Shown: positions 45,406 to 57,294, counted from the first letter of the stretch. The stretch: DNA of 64,000 nt from Aurelia coerulea (GCA_039566865.1 CM076954.1:10998001-11062000), one strand, 5' to 3'. Numbers and translations: made by a program. The notes: generated by a model from the sequence alone, not told the origin.

Positions 45406-45553
45406 CTACCCTGGGTACCAGAGCCTCAAAATTAGAAAGAAATTGAAAATTTGGAAAAAAAGGAAGAGAGAAGGAAGAAAGAACTTTCTTTCCTTCTTTA
45501 CTTTATTTTTTATTTTTTATTTTATCATTTTTTGGCTCTGGTACCCAGGGTAG
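45406..45553. mobile_element. 148-bp MITE with CTACCCTGGGTACCAGAGCC ends
   Basis: The exact terminal repeats CTACCCTGGGTACCAGAGCC and inverse enclose a purine-rich then pyrimidine-rich centre that can also pair. AGTAGAG occurs on both sides (45399-45405, 45554-45560), giving a 7-9 bp target duplication. Confidence 0.75.
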
Positions 45554-46010
45554 AGTAGAGCTTGCTTTTATCCTCCATTTGTTTTGCTCTGTGTTGGCTG
45601 TCTTTCGTTGTTTCTTCCGAGTTATATTTCTTGCCGGGGTTTCTTCTTCTTGCAATACAACCGTCGATAAGTATGCAAAGTACAAGCAGATCCAGTTCCT
45701 GCTCTGAATTGAAATCTAATCTTTCCAAGCCCAACTTCCCAACTCCAAGCAGTCAATGGGAGGTACTCGTCGAATGCTGTTGTTTCTTGTCTCGTCTCTC
45801 GTCTTTGTTCCTCCTATCTGCTAGGGAATCCTGGAACGTGAATGGACAATCGGAATCCACAATGCAAGACGTTCTGAGAGAAAGTTTGTGATTTATGGAT
45901 TTATCGAGCGGTGGCGTCGGGGTCAAACATAATGCGGAGCAGTTTATATCATTTTTCATTTCTCAAGCCATGCCCTCTCGATGGTGGAGCAGTACGGTGG
46001 CCCGTAAGTG

Positions 46011-46237
46011 CACACCAAATCCAAATTCACCACACCAAATTCAAATATGCCACATCGAATTCAAATATGCCACACTAAATTCAAATTTGCCACACCAAAT
46101 TCAAATTCACCAAACCAAATTCAAATTCACCACACCGAATTCAAATATACCACATCGAATTCAAATATGCCACACTAAATTCAAATTCGTCACACCAAAT
46201 TCAAATTCACCACACCGAATTCAAATTCGCTACACCA
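46011..46237 (+). repeat. 20-bp minisatellite, about 11 units
   Basis: Units of the form CACACCAAATTCAAATATGC vary at a few positions. The frame through it gives HQIQ-like repeats that are a by-product. A single related unit in inverse lies at 48425-48445, and flanking GGTGGCCCGTAAGTG / ACTTATGGGCCACC (about 45995 and 49434) suggest that these belong to one disrupted element. Confidence 0.8.
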
Positions 46238-46604
46238 GCAAATTCTATTGTCTGTCCTCTATATTTCATAGCAAATTCTATACTAAATGGCAGTTTGTTT
46301 TGGCACTGACGAGCTTTTATGTGAAAATTGTTCCCAATCAGGCCCGCTGGAACCGAGGGGCTAGGGGGGCTTCAGCCCCCATTTCATTTTTCATTTCATT
46401 TTCACTTGTTTAACCACGGTAGCCCTGCCAGTCTGCAGAGACTGCTTTACAGGGGGCCGTGCAAAATACTATTCAAACAAATTTAAAATCTTATTTACAG
46501 TTAAGCCTTATTTACAATTAATATAATATAAATAGATAATAAATACAAATAGAAATGTCCCTAAATTTATCAAAAGAAAAGTAAAAAGAAAAACCAAAAA
46601 CCCT

Positions 46605-48070
46605 CTACAATTTCTTTTTTAGCCTCTTTTTGAAAGTTGAAAGGGAGGGTGCATGTTTGACATCTGAACTTAATTGGTTCCAAACCTTAGGCCCTCGAAA
46701 TGAAATGGACTTCTGCCCATTTGACGTTTTGAAGAAAGGAACACGCAAGTCAGCTTCGGTATTTCTTAGTCTCATTGTGTTGAGAGCTGAATTTTTTACA
46801 AATAACTCAGACAGATATTCGGGCACAAGACTTTTTGTTGACTTGTACATTATAGTCGCTGTTTCACTTTGAATAATGTCTAAGATAGTTGGCCATTTCA
46901 GCCTTTTGATCAGACCAGCTGCTGAAACCCCGCTGAAACATCATAGCTGCTATTTGTAACAATTCTGGCAGCTCGATTTTGTAATTTTTGGAGAGTGTCA
47001 ATTTGGGTTTTACCACAGCACCCCCAAACTGAGCAACAATACCTGAAGTGGGGTTCAACAATTCCTCTGTACATCTTACTGAGCGTTTCCTCAGGGAGAA
47101 ATTTCTTTGCATACTTAAGAAAACCTAAGGCTCGAGATACTTTAGGTCTCATACACTTTATATGCTCATCCCAGACAAGATGACTGTCCAACTGGACACC
47201 AAGGTATTTAGTCCTCTCCACAGTCTCTATCTGTGTGCCATTTATAGAAAAGGAAGGCTGGTCAACGACTTCATCACAAATCTTTTTCAGCTTTGGACGG
47301 GATCCAACTATCATTGCATGAGTTTTAAGGATGTTTAAGGAAAGTTTGTTTCCCTGCAGCCAATCTTTTAAACAATCTAGATCTTCGTTATTACATTGAT
47401 TTAGCTCTTCTATGTTTTTTGATGCATATGAAAGACTGGTGTCGTCTGCATACATAGTCACGTTGCAATTTCGCAGAGCAAGTGGGAGGTCGTTAATGTA
47501 GATTAAAAACAGTAGGGGACCAAGGCAAGAGCCCTGTGGAACACCACAAGTGACATCCTTAGTCTGCGAAAGTGCACCATTGACTTTGCAGTATTGCCGT
47601 CTGTTGTTCAGATATGAAACAAACCAAGAATGTTCCAGACCAGTTATACCATACCTAATTAGCTTTTTAAGGAGAATGTCATGATCTACGGTATCAAATG
47701 CATTTGTTAGGTCGATGAATACATTTGCTGTGCATTTTCCGTTATCCATATTTACGTACCATTCGTTTGTAATCGCAAGCAGACAGGTAACAACAGAATG
47801 TAACAATCGGAAAGCAGATTGATTTGAGAACAGAAGCTTGTTTTTGATTAGAAAATCATAAACTTGATTATAGACCAACTTCTCGAACAGTCTGGCTAGA
47901 AATGGCAAGACAGATATAGGCCTGTAATTTGAACTGTAATCTTGTTGACCGCTCTTGAAGACAGGGGCAACTCGCGCATTTTTCCAGCTGTCTGGAAAAA
48001 CTCCGGTAGCAAGAAAGAGGTTGAAAATGTCGCATAGGGACTCAGCTATCACAGGCCCCCCCAATAACCT
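46605..48070 (-). pseudogene. Non-LTR retrotransposon (LINE) reverse transcriptase, truncated and frameshifted
   Basis: The minus-strand frame 48064-46910 carries RT motifs NYRPISVLPFLARLFEKLVY, FIDLTNAFDTVDHDIL, GVPQGSCLGPLLFLIYIND and the catalytic TMYADDTSL, followed by the thumb region with KYLGVQLD. A frame change near 46915 (a local TTTCAGC duplication) separates it from the C-terminal part, 46850-46605, which has PEYLSELF, SISFRGPKVWNQL and a basic end. The endonuclease half and the 5' end are absent beyond about 48070. The element belongs to the jockey/CR1-like broad group; the exact clade cannot be assigned. Not functional. Confidence 0.9.
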
Positions 48071-48453
48071 GCTGAAGTTCGTTCACTTATGTACGTGAAA
48101 AGGGCTGTGAAAGCCAAGCTATTGGAAATGAAGATTCAAATTGATATGTATTTGAGGAAGTTTCAAGAATGTATATCAAGCAAGCTAGCCAGGGCCGAAG
48201 CCAGTGGGGGGGGCTGGGCGGCGGAGCACCCCCCCAGGAGGCTCTCTGTCGGAAATTTTACTCTACCTGCCGGATTTTTTGTGTGGTGACAGGCCCACAT
48301 TAGACGATTTTATTGGGAGAATGATGCATAAAACATGACTTTATTGACTTTTTGAGGATACGTTCTGACATGAATTTTGCGAAATTCTTGAAATAAACAG
48401 GAAAAATTTGAATTTCAATTTGAACAATTTGAATTCGGTGTGGCGAATTTGAA

Positions 48454-49420
48454 AGGAATCATTCGTCGTACATAGCCGATTGCTCGTAGCCCATGGTCGA
48501 AACCGCCAAAGCCTCATTTTCACGGACCAATCAGACGGCTAAAAAGAGAAGGAGACAAAAGAAACCCGTGAAGATTTTCCTAAATTTTACCTACCTTCAT
48601 AAAACGCAACCAGGACAAAAAACTGCTGGAGATTTCCCGAATTTTTTTAAAGCAATCTACTCTCCAAATGTTTGGGAGTAAAAGTTTGGATGCCGGTTAA
48701 AATATGTTCAGGATTGGCGGAGTTATTGCCTCTCCAATAGACAAAAACCGCCAAGGCTCGTCGAGACCTGTTTACGCCACTTCAAGTCAGGTGATAAAGC
48801 CTCTTGATAAAACCTCTTTTGAATTTTATAAGTTATTTCGCAACGAGCAAACTTTTGCCATGAATGTAAAAAGTAGTACAATACAGAAACTTCCCTAGAG
48901 TATTGCCACATGACTTGAAATGCGCGAACAAGCCTTTGTAGACTTTTTCAATTCACATAGAAACCGTAGGGGCATTGAATCTTCAATAAAAGAAAATGTA
49001 GCGAAAGACAATAGCAAGAACAATTGAAAACACAGATTTTGGCGTTTTCGGGTCGTTGTTACAACAATCACTATTGTTATTACTATTGTCTTCCGGCCAG
49101 AATCTCTATTGTTCAAGGTTCAGTGCCCTGTCGGTTTGTTTGTGGCCATAACTCCACCAATCCTGGAGATAATTTAACCGGCATCCAAACTTTTACTCGC
49201 AAACATCTGGAGAGTTGATTGCTTTGAAAAAATTCGGGAAATCTAAAGCAGTTTTTTGTCCTGGTTGCATTTTATGAAGGTAGGTAAAATTTAGGAAAAT
49301 CTTCACGGGTTTCTTTTGTCTCCCTCGCTTTTTAGCCGTCTGATTGGTCCGTGAAAATGAGGCTTTGGCGGTTTCGACCATGGGCCACGAGCAATCGGCT
49401 ATGTACGACGAATGATTCCT
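48454..49420. mobile_element. 967-bp fold-back element
   Basis: The ends AGGAATCATTCGTCGTACAT and exact inverse continue as about 270-bp arms (48454-48730 and 49145-49420) around a non-repeated centre. Mirror frames of 62 codons start MVETAKASFSRTNQT in each arm and probably have no meaning. It sits between two pieces related to the 46011 minisatellite. Confidence 0.75.
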
Positions 49421-49600
49421 ATGCTGTGCTATTACTTATGGGCCACCGTAGAGCAGCACTTGAAAAAGATTTACAGCAAGGGTAAGGGAGCGCTCATTTA
49501 TAATGCTGGGTACCAGGGTTGGGTACACAACACAGGGGCAGGAAGAGGAACTCCCCCTTTTTTGAAGAGGACATTTCTCTCGTCCAATATCTATTATAGA

Positions 49601-50510
49601 CTAGTTGGTTTTATTGCTAAGCTTGAACATGCTCCTGGTGCAGGAGTGAAAGTCCTCTAGACTTAGATTTCGCGTAACATTCTCGATATGCGTATTACAA
49701 TTTAGATCGGATGGAAGTTCCCTCGGAAGTTCCAAATTCATTAAATAAGCTTGGTAAATAAGACTATCCTCTGGTGCTTTTTTGACGTGATCAAAAAAAG
49801 ACTTAATCCTATTTTCAACGTTTAACTTTAGAGGGTACCTGCCCAGTTCCCCTCTCACGAGAATGTTTGTGGTAGATCTATCAACACCCAACAGACATTT
49901 GCAAAAGTTTTGATGAACCCTTTCCATATCACACTTGTCCCATTTGTCAAAACTCAAATACACTCATTTTTATTTATAAACTAAGGTCGGGGGCTGGTAG
50001 GCAGTTTCCTAAATTTTTGGGCCATTTAGCTACCAAAAGTTTCTTACGTGTTTCTTATATTTTTAATGCCAGAAGTGTGGACTTAATCTTGTTTTATCTG
50101 AAGGGTTCCCAAATTACTCAGTAAGATCTCAAAACAAGTCAATAACATAATTTGAACTCAAAATAATGTCCAAACAGTTGCTATAATAACTGTACAGAGT
50201 CAAAAATATTTGATTGCAACAGGGAAATTAAAACTATAAATTACAAAAGTTTCTTAGCTTTTTAAATCCAGGTAGGGTTGTTTCTTAACTTTCGAAAAAT
50301 TGAGCCAACCGTTTCTTATTAGAGGTTTCTTATAAAAAAATGAGTGTAGTTATATGTCCCACATATTTCAGAGCCATACAGCAGGATGGGAGTTACTACA
50401 CTGTCAAAAAGCTTCAGAGCTGCTTTAATAGGCAGTCGCTTAATAGGGAAGCTAATGAGATCAAAACAAGATTTTTCTAACGCATCTCCTAGCTTTTAAA
50501 TCGTTTTGTG
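49601..50510 (-). pseudogene. Second LINE fragment (post-RT region), split by a MITE
   Basis: The part at 49958-49601 reads ERVHQNFCKCLLGVDR and GELGRYPLKLNVENRI, and the part at 50510-50347 reads KAALKLFDSVVTPILLYGSE in inverse. These motifs follow the RT in several animal LINE families. The 386-bp MITE at 49961-50346 separates them. The RT itself is absent. Confidence 0.75.
49961..50346. mobile_element. 386-bp TA-flanked MITE inserted in a LINE
   Basis: TA lies on both sides (49959-49960, 50347-50348). Termini are CACTCATTTTTATTTATAA and inverse CACTCATTTTTTTATAAG. Removal rejoins the LINE frame, confirming the boundaries. Same family as 3706-4574, in inverse orientation. Confidence 0.8.
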
Positions 50511-51610
50511 TGTACCGAGAGCTCTCCAGAACGTAATTACAAGAACCGACAGTCGAGCCATTGTTTTCGCATTCAAAAATAGAAAAAAAACAAGAAAAAT
50601 GAAACAAAAGAGTTTATAGACTCAAAATTTGCCAAGTATAAACAAAAAGATAATTTTCTTTGCACATTCTGCATTTTGATCCCATTGTCTGAAAACCTTC
50701 GCCACTGTCCGAAACCACCTCCAAGTCCAAAGATCAGTCTCAAGAACATCGTTGTCAAATAAGGAAAGCAGGCAAAGAAAAAAACCAAAACACTGCTGGA
50801 AAATATGTCCAAATACCTGTCCATTCGCGTGGTACTTTTGGTTTTTGTCTTTGATTAAAGTTCGAATGAAAATATTTAGTTTTTCTTAAGCGTCCGATCA
50901 CCACCGCACCGGCACACTAGTTTATGTTTTACTTTATTTTTGAGGAATGGTTTTGATTCTCAACAAGTTTCAGTTAAGCTAAATTGAAACGAACCAATCA
51001 CCTTAAAGCTCGTATCTCCTCTGTTGTTTACCATAAAGCAAGTGTTCTAAGTCAATAGTATTGTTTCTTCAACTGTCAGCTATTCAAGCATGTTTATATG
51101 CGTCTAGCATTGCTTTTGTTCATCGGACTGATTTTGACAATAGCGCCATATTTGAACAGCCTTCTTTTCGTTCAATGAAAATAGAGCACGTATTCTACAA
51201 CGAGAAAATTGATCTATGCGTTCTGCTTTGATCAGTTTTAGCATTCTTTGGAAAGATCGCAAGTTAGCTAAGACCATTTCACATGATCTTTAGAAATATC
51301 AAAGGTTGATCTATGATCAGTTTTAAATCAGCTTGGGAACGAATGAAAGTAGATTGAATTCTTGCTTGTGCAGGTGGATAACGCTGGGTGAATTCAAAAT
51401 AAGAAAGCTTAAAACTACTCATCTACCAGGATCTATTGTTGTCAGGGATTTAATCAAGGAGGCAAACTTCCTATCAGAAACTCAGTCAAGAAAAATAATT
51501 TGCAATCGGAGCTGCACAAAAACCTAATTGTAACAAATTCTATTTGGAATTTCTTGCCACAGATAAGAAGTTTCTTGTTTGCAGCCAGAGCATCATAACG
51601 CAAATTCAAA
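50511..51610. other. Upstream region of the calumenin-like gene
   Basis: Non-coding on inspection. It should hold the promoter and 5' leader of the gene starting at 51611, but no TATA, CCAAT or initiator element stands out. Acceptor-like TCTTGCCACAG at 51551-51561 could mark a 5' UTR intron. Confidence 0.3.
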
Positions 51611-52039
51611 ATGTTTCTTCTCGTTGGAGTAGCGCTAAGCCAAGTTCTTATTCTCATTAATGCACATTCTGACCACCAAGGCCCTCATGCTACCCTCTCA
51701 GAAAACCAACATTACGAGCATGGAAAGGAGCATAATGTAGAATACGACCATGACGCCTTCTTGGGTAAAGGGCATGGGCATGACTTTGATAATCTCTCAG
51801 ATGATGAGTCCAAACGAAGATTAAGAATCATCGTAGGCAAGATCGACACAGACAAGGACAATTTTGTTGTAGAACAGGAGCTGTTTGAATGGATTGAGAG
51901 ACAACGGACACGATACATGTATGAAATGCTTGATGACGTCATAAGAGATGATGATAAGAACAAGGATGGCAAGTTGAGCTGGCAAGAGTATAAATCATCA
52001 CATTATGGAGATTGGGATCATGAAGCATCTATGGATAAG
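51611..52039 (+). CDS. calu: Calumenin-like CREC protein, exon 1
   Basis: The gene encodes a 309-residue EF-hand protein of the secretory pathway (exons 51611-52039, 54826-55007, 56239-56557). This exon holds residues 1-143: a signal peptide (hydrophobic to about residue 18), a His-rich acidic segment with the family motif DHDAFLG, EF-hand 1 (residues 79-90, DTDKDNFVVEQE) and EF-hand 2 (115-126, DKNKDGKLSWQE). The ATG is the only one giving a signal peptide. The exon ends ATGGATAAG before GTTAGT, phase 0. CREC proteins bind calcium with low affinity in the ER/Golgi and act as chaperone-like regulators. Calumenin rather than reticulocalbin is suggested by the HDEF tail in exon 3. Confidence 0.92.
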
Positions 52040-52242
52040 GTTAGTTGTGTAAAAGCTCTTTGGTTAAGTAAATAAAACAATCCCTGATTGCACGGCCACT
52101 GCTCCCTGAATATCAAGATGATGATATTGGCAACTATATCATTAAGGGTGGCCATGTTCAAATCTATTTTGAAAGTCACCTGAAAGAAGTCGGTCACTCC
52201 GTCCTGAAATTACGTAAGATTTTCTGGAGTATGTCCCTTTAA

Positions 52243-52985
52243 CCCTATCTGGACCGGGCTTTTTTGAGCATCCTCAGGCCGAAGGGGGGCTAAATTAGCC
52301 CCCCCTCAGAACTCCGAATTGACAAGGGCTAGAAAGATTAAATTTGGTCATAATATGTAACTTAATTGAAACGTCCGAATATCTAATTCATTTTACTCTA
52401 ATTGTTGTATTTTCGATGACGTCATCAATTTTCTTTGTTTTAGGCCAAAAACAGTACTCTTACAGATTTAACTGTAAAAACTTACTCACTAGAAATGTTA
52501 TGCTTCTTATAACTTTAATTAACAGATAAAATATCTAAGTTTCTGAAAAACATAATTTTTTGAAAAATTATGAAATTTATAAACTTATATTTATTACCTA
52601 AATTCATTAGATATATGACGTCACGAATGACGTAATACAAAAGAAAAACCAAAAAAATTGGTTATTTCCATATTTTCTTATTGATTTATGGTTGCTCTGA
52701 AAATTTCATCCATTTATCTCACTTCTGTCAAGAATTATCTTAGTTTGGAGTTATAAAGGGTTTGACCGTAAAACAAACAAGATATTAAAACTACTCTCTG
52801 AAAAAATTGTTATATTTCCAAAAATACATGACATATCTTGTAGAACTTTTGGAGAAAAAAAACGAAAAGGATAGTTAGGAAAATTCACGAAAAATAATTA
52901 GCGTAGAAATTATCATAAAAAAGATACCCAGACAAAACTGGTAGGGGGGAGGGCTATTTTAGCCCCCCCCCCGGTCCAGATAGGG
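52243..52985. mobile_element. piggyBac-like MITE in calumenin intron 1
   Basis: TTAA on both sides (52239-52242, 52986-52989) flanks CCCTATCTGGACCGGG and its exact inverse. TTAA targeting with CCCT-starting ends is the piggyBac pattern. Subterminal GGGGGGCTAAATTAGCCCCCC near 52284 and a matching block near 52945 make further hairpins. No transposase. Confidence 0.8.
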
Positions 52986-53425
52986 TTAAATAATGTCGAT
53001 AACAGCGTAAAATAGTCATCAAATTTTCGAAAATTGTTTGGCTTCTTAGTGCTGATTCATATATGCTTTGGCCTTTTTTTCTTTTTTTTATATCAATTCT
53101 CCTACAATTTACAATCTACTAACAAATATTGACATTACGAGACGATAGCGCAAGGAGCATGAAAATACATTGCAACCCTGCGGCTATTACACTTAACCTA
53201 AATACCAATACAAACACTAATACGGGACTAATACTAAGGATAATAAGTTAAATACAAGAAAATATACTAACAAAGAACTACACGAATAAAGAACCGATCT
53301 ATAGTGATCTCTCCATACAACGGACCCTCAAAGAAACCATGAATAAGTCATATCTTGTTAGACAAGGGTTCATTGGGCTGCGAATTTGTGTTCAATGGAT
53401 TATGTCCTTGAAAATGGGTCTTTAA

Positions 53426-53620
53426 CCCTATTTTGGTTGGGGGGGGGCAAATTCCCCCCCCCCCCCAGTAGACTTTTTGTTATAACTCTGTCAGGATAAC
53501 AATTATGGCCCAGAAACTTTCTGACTTTTTGCTAATACTTATTGTGCAATGACTCAAGAAGTTTATTAGTTTATTATGGCGTGTATTATCCTTTTGGACG
53601 ACGAAAGTGCCGTCCTTACG
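53426..53620. repeat. Related TTAA-type end with G-run/C-run hairpin
   Basis: TTAA (53422-53425) is followed by CCCTATTTTGGTTGGGGG, a short spacer CAAATT and a C-run, echoing the end of 52243-52985. A matching right end was not found, so the right boundary given is nominal. Confidence 0.4.
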
Positions 53621-54463
53621 AGCATAACCAAGTTATTCCGAGTGATTTCATCCTCCAAAGAAGATTACACGTGCTAAAAAGTTTTGAAGTCATTGCGATA
53701 CGGCAGAAATCTTTGGAAAATTTGATCGTGATTTTATTCCGTTTTGAAGGCTTCTTGAAGAGGCTTTCTCAAGATAATTCCTCATCATTTCAGAACAGAG
53801 TGGCCGATTTCAGTCGCGTAAATTTTAAAAATCTATCTGAACATGGTCACAATCACTATTTGCAATATCATTGCCTTGATATCTAAGGAGAAGTGACATC
53901 ACAAACGTTGATTGTTTTTATTGAATCGCCCGGTAATTAGCCCAATTGTTAAAGCTCACCTTCAATACTCCACAGCAAAAAATGTAAAAATTTCCCTCAA
54001 TTTTTCCCTTGGAAACCAAGAGAGAAATGGATGTTTTCAATGGTTTCCGAGGTAGGAAAAGGAAATTTCATTTTCCCTTTAGCGTTTTGGGGGGAAATTT
54101 CCTTTTCCGTGAAATTTCCCCATCAAAAATTATGGGGAAATTTAATCATATTTTGCAGCTCGCAGATATTGTTGCCTGACATCAGATGTGAGACAGACAT
54201 TAACCTTTTCTTTGCAGTTGTTGTTTTTTCCTACTGTATTGTAGTTTTTGAGTTGTAAGTGCATTTCATGGTGAGAACTCCGATGATATTGATCTATTCC
54301 CGCCATGATCGCCATAGTAGTTGTATTTTTTAATTTTCTTCTTTTAATTGATTATAAAAAATATATCTTAAGTGCTCCCAACAAATAACTGCCACTCATA
54401 GCGAAGGATTGATACGATTCTTATTTATTCTGTTATCCATGGGATCCATGGACATGTTGATGC

Positions 54464-54616
<153 letters not shown>

Positions 54617-54825
54617 CATTGAGCGTTAACAGGTGTGTGACGTAATGAGGGGAATGGTCGATCGAGTTTATCACGCAAAGCTGCCGATGATCTTGTTACA
54701 AAATCTGCCATAGTTTATAAATTTGTGGTCTTCAATAACAAGAAGACCACGTGCCAACCTCAGCAACACATTTACTTACTATGCTAAATGATGGCAACTT
54801 ATTCATTCCTATTCCCATTTTTTAG

Positions 54826-55007
54826 GAACTGAAGAAGAGACTGAAAAGAGATGAAAATAAATTCAAAGAAGCTGATGCAAATCATGATGGCATACTGGAA
54901 AGAAATGAATATGTTTATTTCCGACATCCAGAAGAGAGCTATCGCAAAGAATTGCAAGACATTGCAGCGAATGAAGTTCTAGATGATATTGATCAAGACG
55001 GAGACAG
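54826..55007 (+). CDS. calu: Calumenin-like CREC protein, exon 2
   Basis: Residues 144-203 and two bases of 204. The acceptor is CCCATTTTTTAG and the donor is GACAG before GTTGGT. It carries EF-hand 3 (160-171, DANHDGILERNE) and the start of EF-hand 4 (199-203), which the intron splits after DQDGD. YFRHPEE matches the conserved FLHPEE-type linker of calumenin/reticulocalbin proteins. Joining to exon 1 at phase 0 and exon 3 at phase 2 preserves the frame. Confidence 0.9.
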
Positions 55008-55479
55008 GTTGGTGAAGATAATGAATATCTTGAGGAAGGGAGGGCAGACTACATTCATTAGTACTTCTTTGGTAGACCAACCAATAACATCCCTTCAATC
55101 ACACTTATTGAATTGAATTCATATTTGTTGCTGTCGCTTCAAGATATCGCTTCTGCAGTTTGTAGCAACATATTAGCTCAGGGGAGCGAAGCTACGGGAG
55201 AAAGTGATTAGTCAATTTCTTTTGTATTCATTAACAAACAGGTGTAAAATGCAGAAGTTTCCTTGGAAACAGTGACAGAAAGAACATCCCATCCCCAAAA
55301 ATGTCGTACCAAACACCACCTCAAACCTGGCGCACATGCCCGTATGATTGGATAGTAAAGCAACTATTCCGGGGAGAGCAAAGTGTCATTTTTTATAACA
55401 TGCATATGTAGAAACTAATTCCTAAACTTTAAGCTAGAATTTCATTGATAGACTGATGTAACCTCCCAGCGGCGTGGCC

Positions 55480-55880
55480 AGGGTAAATCAAGCGGGGGGC
55501 ATTGAAATGAGGTGGTCTGGGGGCGAAGCCCCCGGGAAAATTTTTTGGGGCCATGCCCTTTACTTTGTCTTAGAATGCATCTCCCAATATCATGCTTGCC
55601 ATTAGCGACAAGAAAACTTTGATAGTTTTGTGACAGTTATCCTATGAATCAGAGCACGAAGAAAATTTTTGAATTAAGATCCTTCACTTTGGCTTAGAAT
55701 GCATCTCTCAATATCATGCTTGCCAGTGCTAGAATGGAAGATTTTACATTTCTTAGAAAAGTTCTTACGCAACCTATACCCAGCTATTTTCTCTTCGGTT
55801 TTAAAGGAATCTCGAGAACCATCTTTCGACTAAAATGGGGGGGCAATTGCCCCCATACCCCCCCCCCCCGTGGCCACGCC
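55480..55880. repeat. Tandem-unit repeat related to 17040-17650
   Basis: AGCGGCGTGGCCAGGGTAAA at the left and CGTGGCCACGCCGCTGTAAC at the right are inverted ends. Inside are GTCTGGGGGCGAAGCCCCCG, CTTAGAATGCATCTCCC and TTGCCATTAGCGACAAG units. It lies in calumenin intron 2. The ends CAGCGGCGTGGCCA are hAT-like. Confidence 0.65.
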
Positions 55881-55935
55881 GCTGTAACCTCCTGTGAGAC
55901 TGAGCCGTTAGATCAGCTACTTCTGCAATCGTCAA

Positions 55936-56178
55936 GACATGGGTAGTTAGACACTGCTGGTGTGCTTCTATGGAGGAGCGCTGGATGATATGTATCTGCG
56001 GGGGAACTTTTTTGTAGTACTGCGGAGGAGATATCGAAAGGACGAAAATATTAATTAAATAAAAAATTTCCCCTGCAGATATCTCCTCCGCAGTACTATA
56101 AAAAATGTCCCCCGCAGATACATATTATCCAGCTCTTCTCCATAGAAGCACACCAGCAGTGTCTAACTACCCATGGTC
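55936..56178. repeat. 243-bp fold-back in calumenin intron 2
   Basis: GGGTAGTTAGACACTGCTGG and GTATCTGCGGGGG on the left are repeated inversely on the right. The inner part, GTACTGCGGAGGAGATATC, also pairs, leaving about 40 AT-rich bases as the loop. It ends about 60 bp before the exon-3 acceptor. Confidence 0.75.
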
Positions 56179-56238
56179 AAGAGGAGCATTTTTTTACTTG
56201 TCAAGAAATGAATAATGACATACTTTAATCTCTTGCAG

Positions 56239-56557
56239 AAAAATCGACATGAAAGAGTTCTTGGGGCAATACAACGACAAAACGGATGCACCAGAATGGA
56301 TCATAGAAGACAGAAAGCATTTTATTGAAACACTTGACAAAGACAAGGACGGCATTTTAGATTACGAAGAAACAAAGGCTTGGGTTGTTCCAAACAGATC
56401 AGAGTCTCGAAAAGAGGCCAATCATCTCATAGATGGTGCAGATGATGACGGAGATGGGAAACTGTCACCAGATGAAATTGTTCTGCATTTTAGTCTGTTT
56501 GTTGGTAGTATGGCTACAGAGCACGGGAAAACTTTGAGAAATCATGATGAATTCTAA
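56239..56557 (+). CDS. calu: Calumenin-like CREC protein, exon 3 (C-terminus)
   Basis: Residues 204-309 and the stop. The acceptor is TCTCTTGCAG. It completes EF-hand 4 (to residue 210) and holds EF-hand 5 (237-248, DKDKDGILDYEE) and EF-hand 6 (272-283, DDDGDGKLSPDE). All six loops keep acidic residues at positions 1, 3 and 5 and a Glu at 12. The protein ends HDEF, a KDEL-like retrieval signal characteristic of calumenin, which predicts an ER/Golgi luminal protein. No AATAAA signal was noticed close after the stop. Confidence 0.92.
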
Positions 56558-57010
56558 CGGACATTTTTATCCTGAGACTATTTTATCGCATCTCTCCACT
56601 GTTAATTTTGTGGCTTAGCATAACACCATGTACTTTCAGAGCTCGATGTGATGATAGGGACACAATGTTTTAGACAAAACATCGTCTCAAAAAGTACGTG
56701 GTTTAGAAGGGAATGCATCATATTTATATTGCGGTATTTGTATGGGCTAAACAAAGATTTTCTCATACAATTTTCTTTTCTAAATCTTATTTACGATTAA
56801 TGATTTATCAAAGTAAATTTGTGGCGTAATGAACTGAAATGATTTTCGTGAAAGCTTGACAATGTATCCTTCCCTAGGTCTTCTTTTTATGCAAACCAGA
56901 TGAATACAAATACGGAGACATAGAGATATTCTCGCTGGAGTTTCTTCTTTGTTACGACCACTTGGACATACCAATCTTTCAAATAAGTTTTTAATTAAGA
57001 GTTTATTGCA
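56558..57010. other. 3' flank of the calumenin-like gene
   Basis: Presumably 3' UTR at the start. No gene or repeat was recognised up to the G-run at 57011. Confidence 0.35.
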
Positions 57011-57294
57011 CGGGGGGGGGGGGGGGGGTTCTTGCCCAAATTTTGTACCCTTGGCTAGACCACTTTTGGCAATTCCCTGGACCAATATTGTCAAATTTTT
57101 ACCAAATATTATGATATTATGACCGTTCGCTAGCTGACCAATATTGTGAAAAATGATGCCCTTGGCTAGACCGTTGTAGGCCAAAATTGCAAAAAAGTAT
57201 ATTCTTGGGCTAGACTAGAAGTCCGAAAATGTATACCCTTGCTCGCGGCACATCCCCAGGTACCTTTACTATGGAAGAACCCCCGCCCCCCCCC
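57011..57294. mobile_element. Poly-G-ended element (copy 3), GGCTAGACC phrase type
   Basis: A G-run of 17 on the left and a C-run on the right. CTTGGCTAGACC occurs several times. GCGGCACATCCCCAGGTACC and TACTATGGAAGAACC near the right end match copy 2 at 23573-23916 closely. Confidence 0.7.

Noticed and set aside
46011..46237. Regular repeats that could suggest a CRISPR array
   Set aside because: Units are contiguous 20-mers without unique spacers, in a eukaryotic context.
45895..46413. 172-codon plus-strand frame with HQIQ-like repeats
   Set aside because: It is generated by translating the minisatellite; ends have no domain.
48493..49381. Pair of 62-codon frames starting MVETAKASF
   Set aside because: Mirror images in the arms of a fold-back element.
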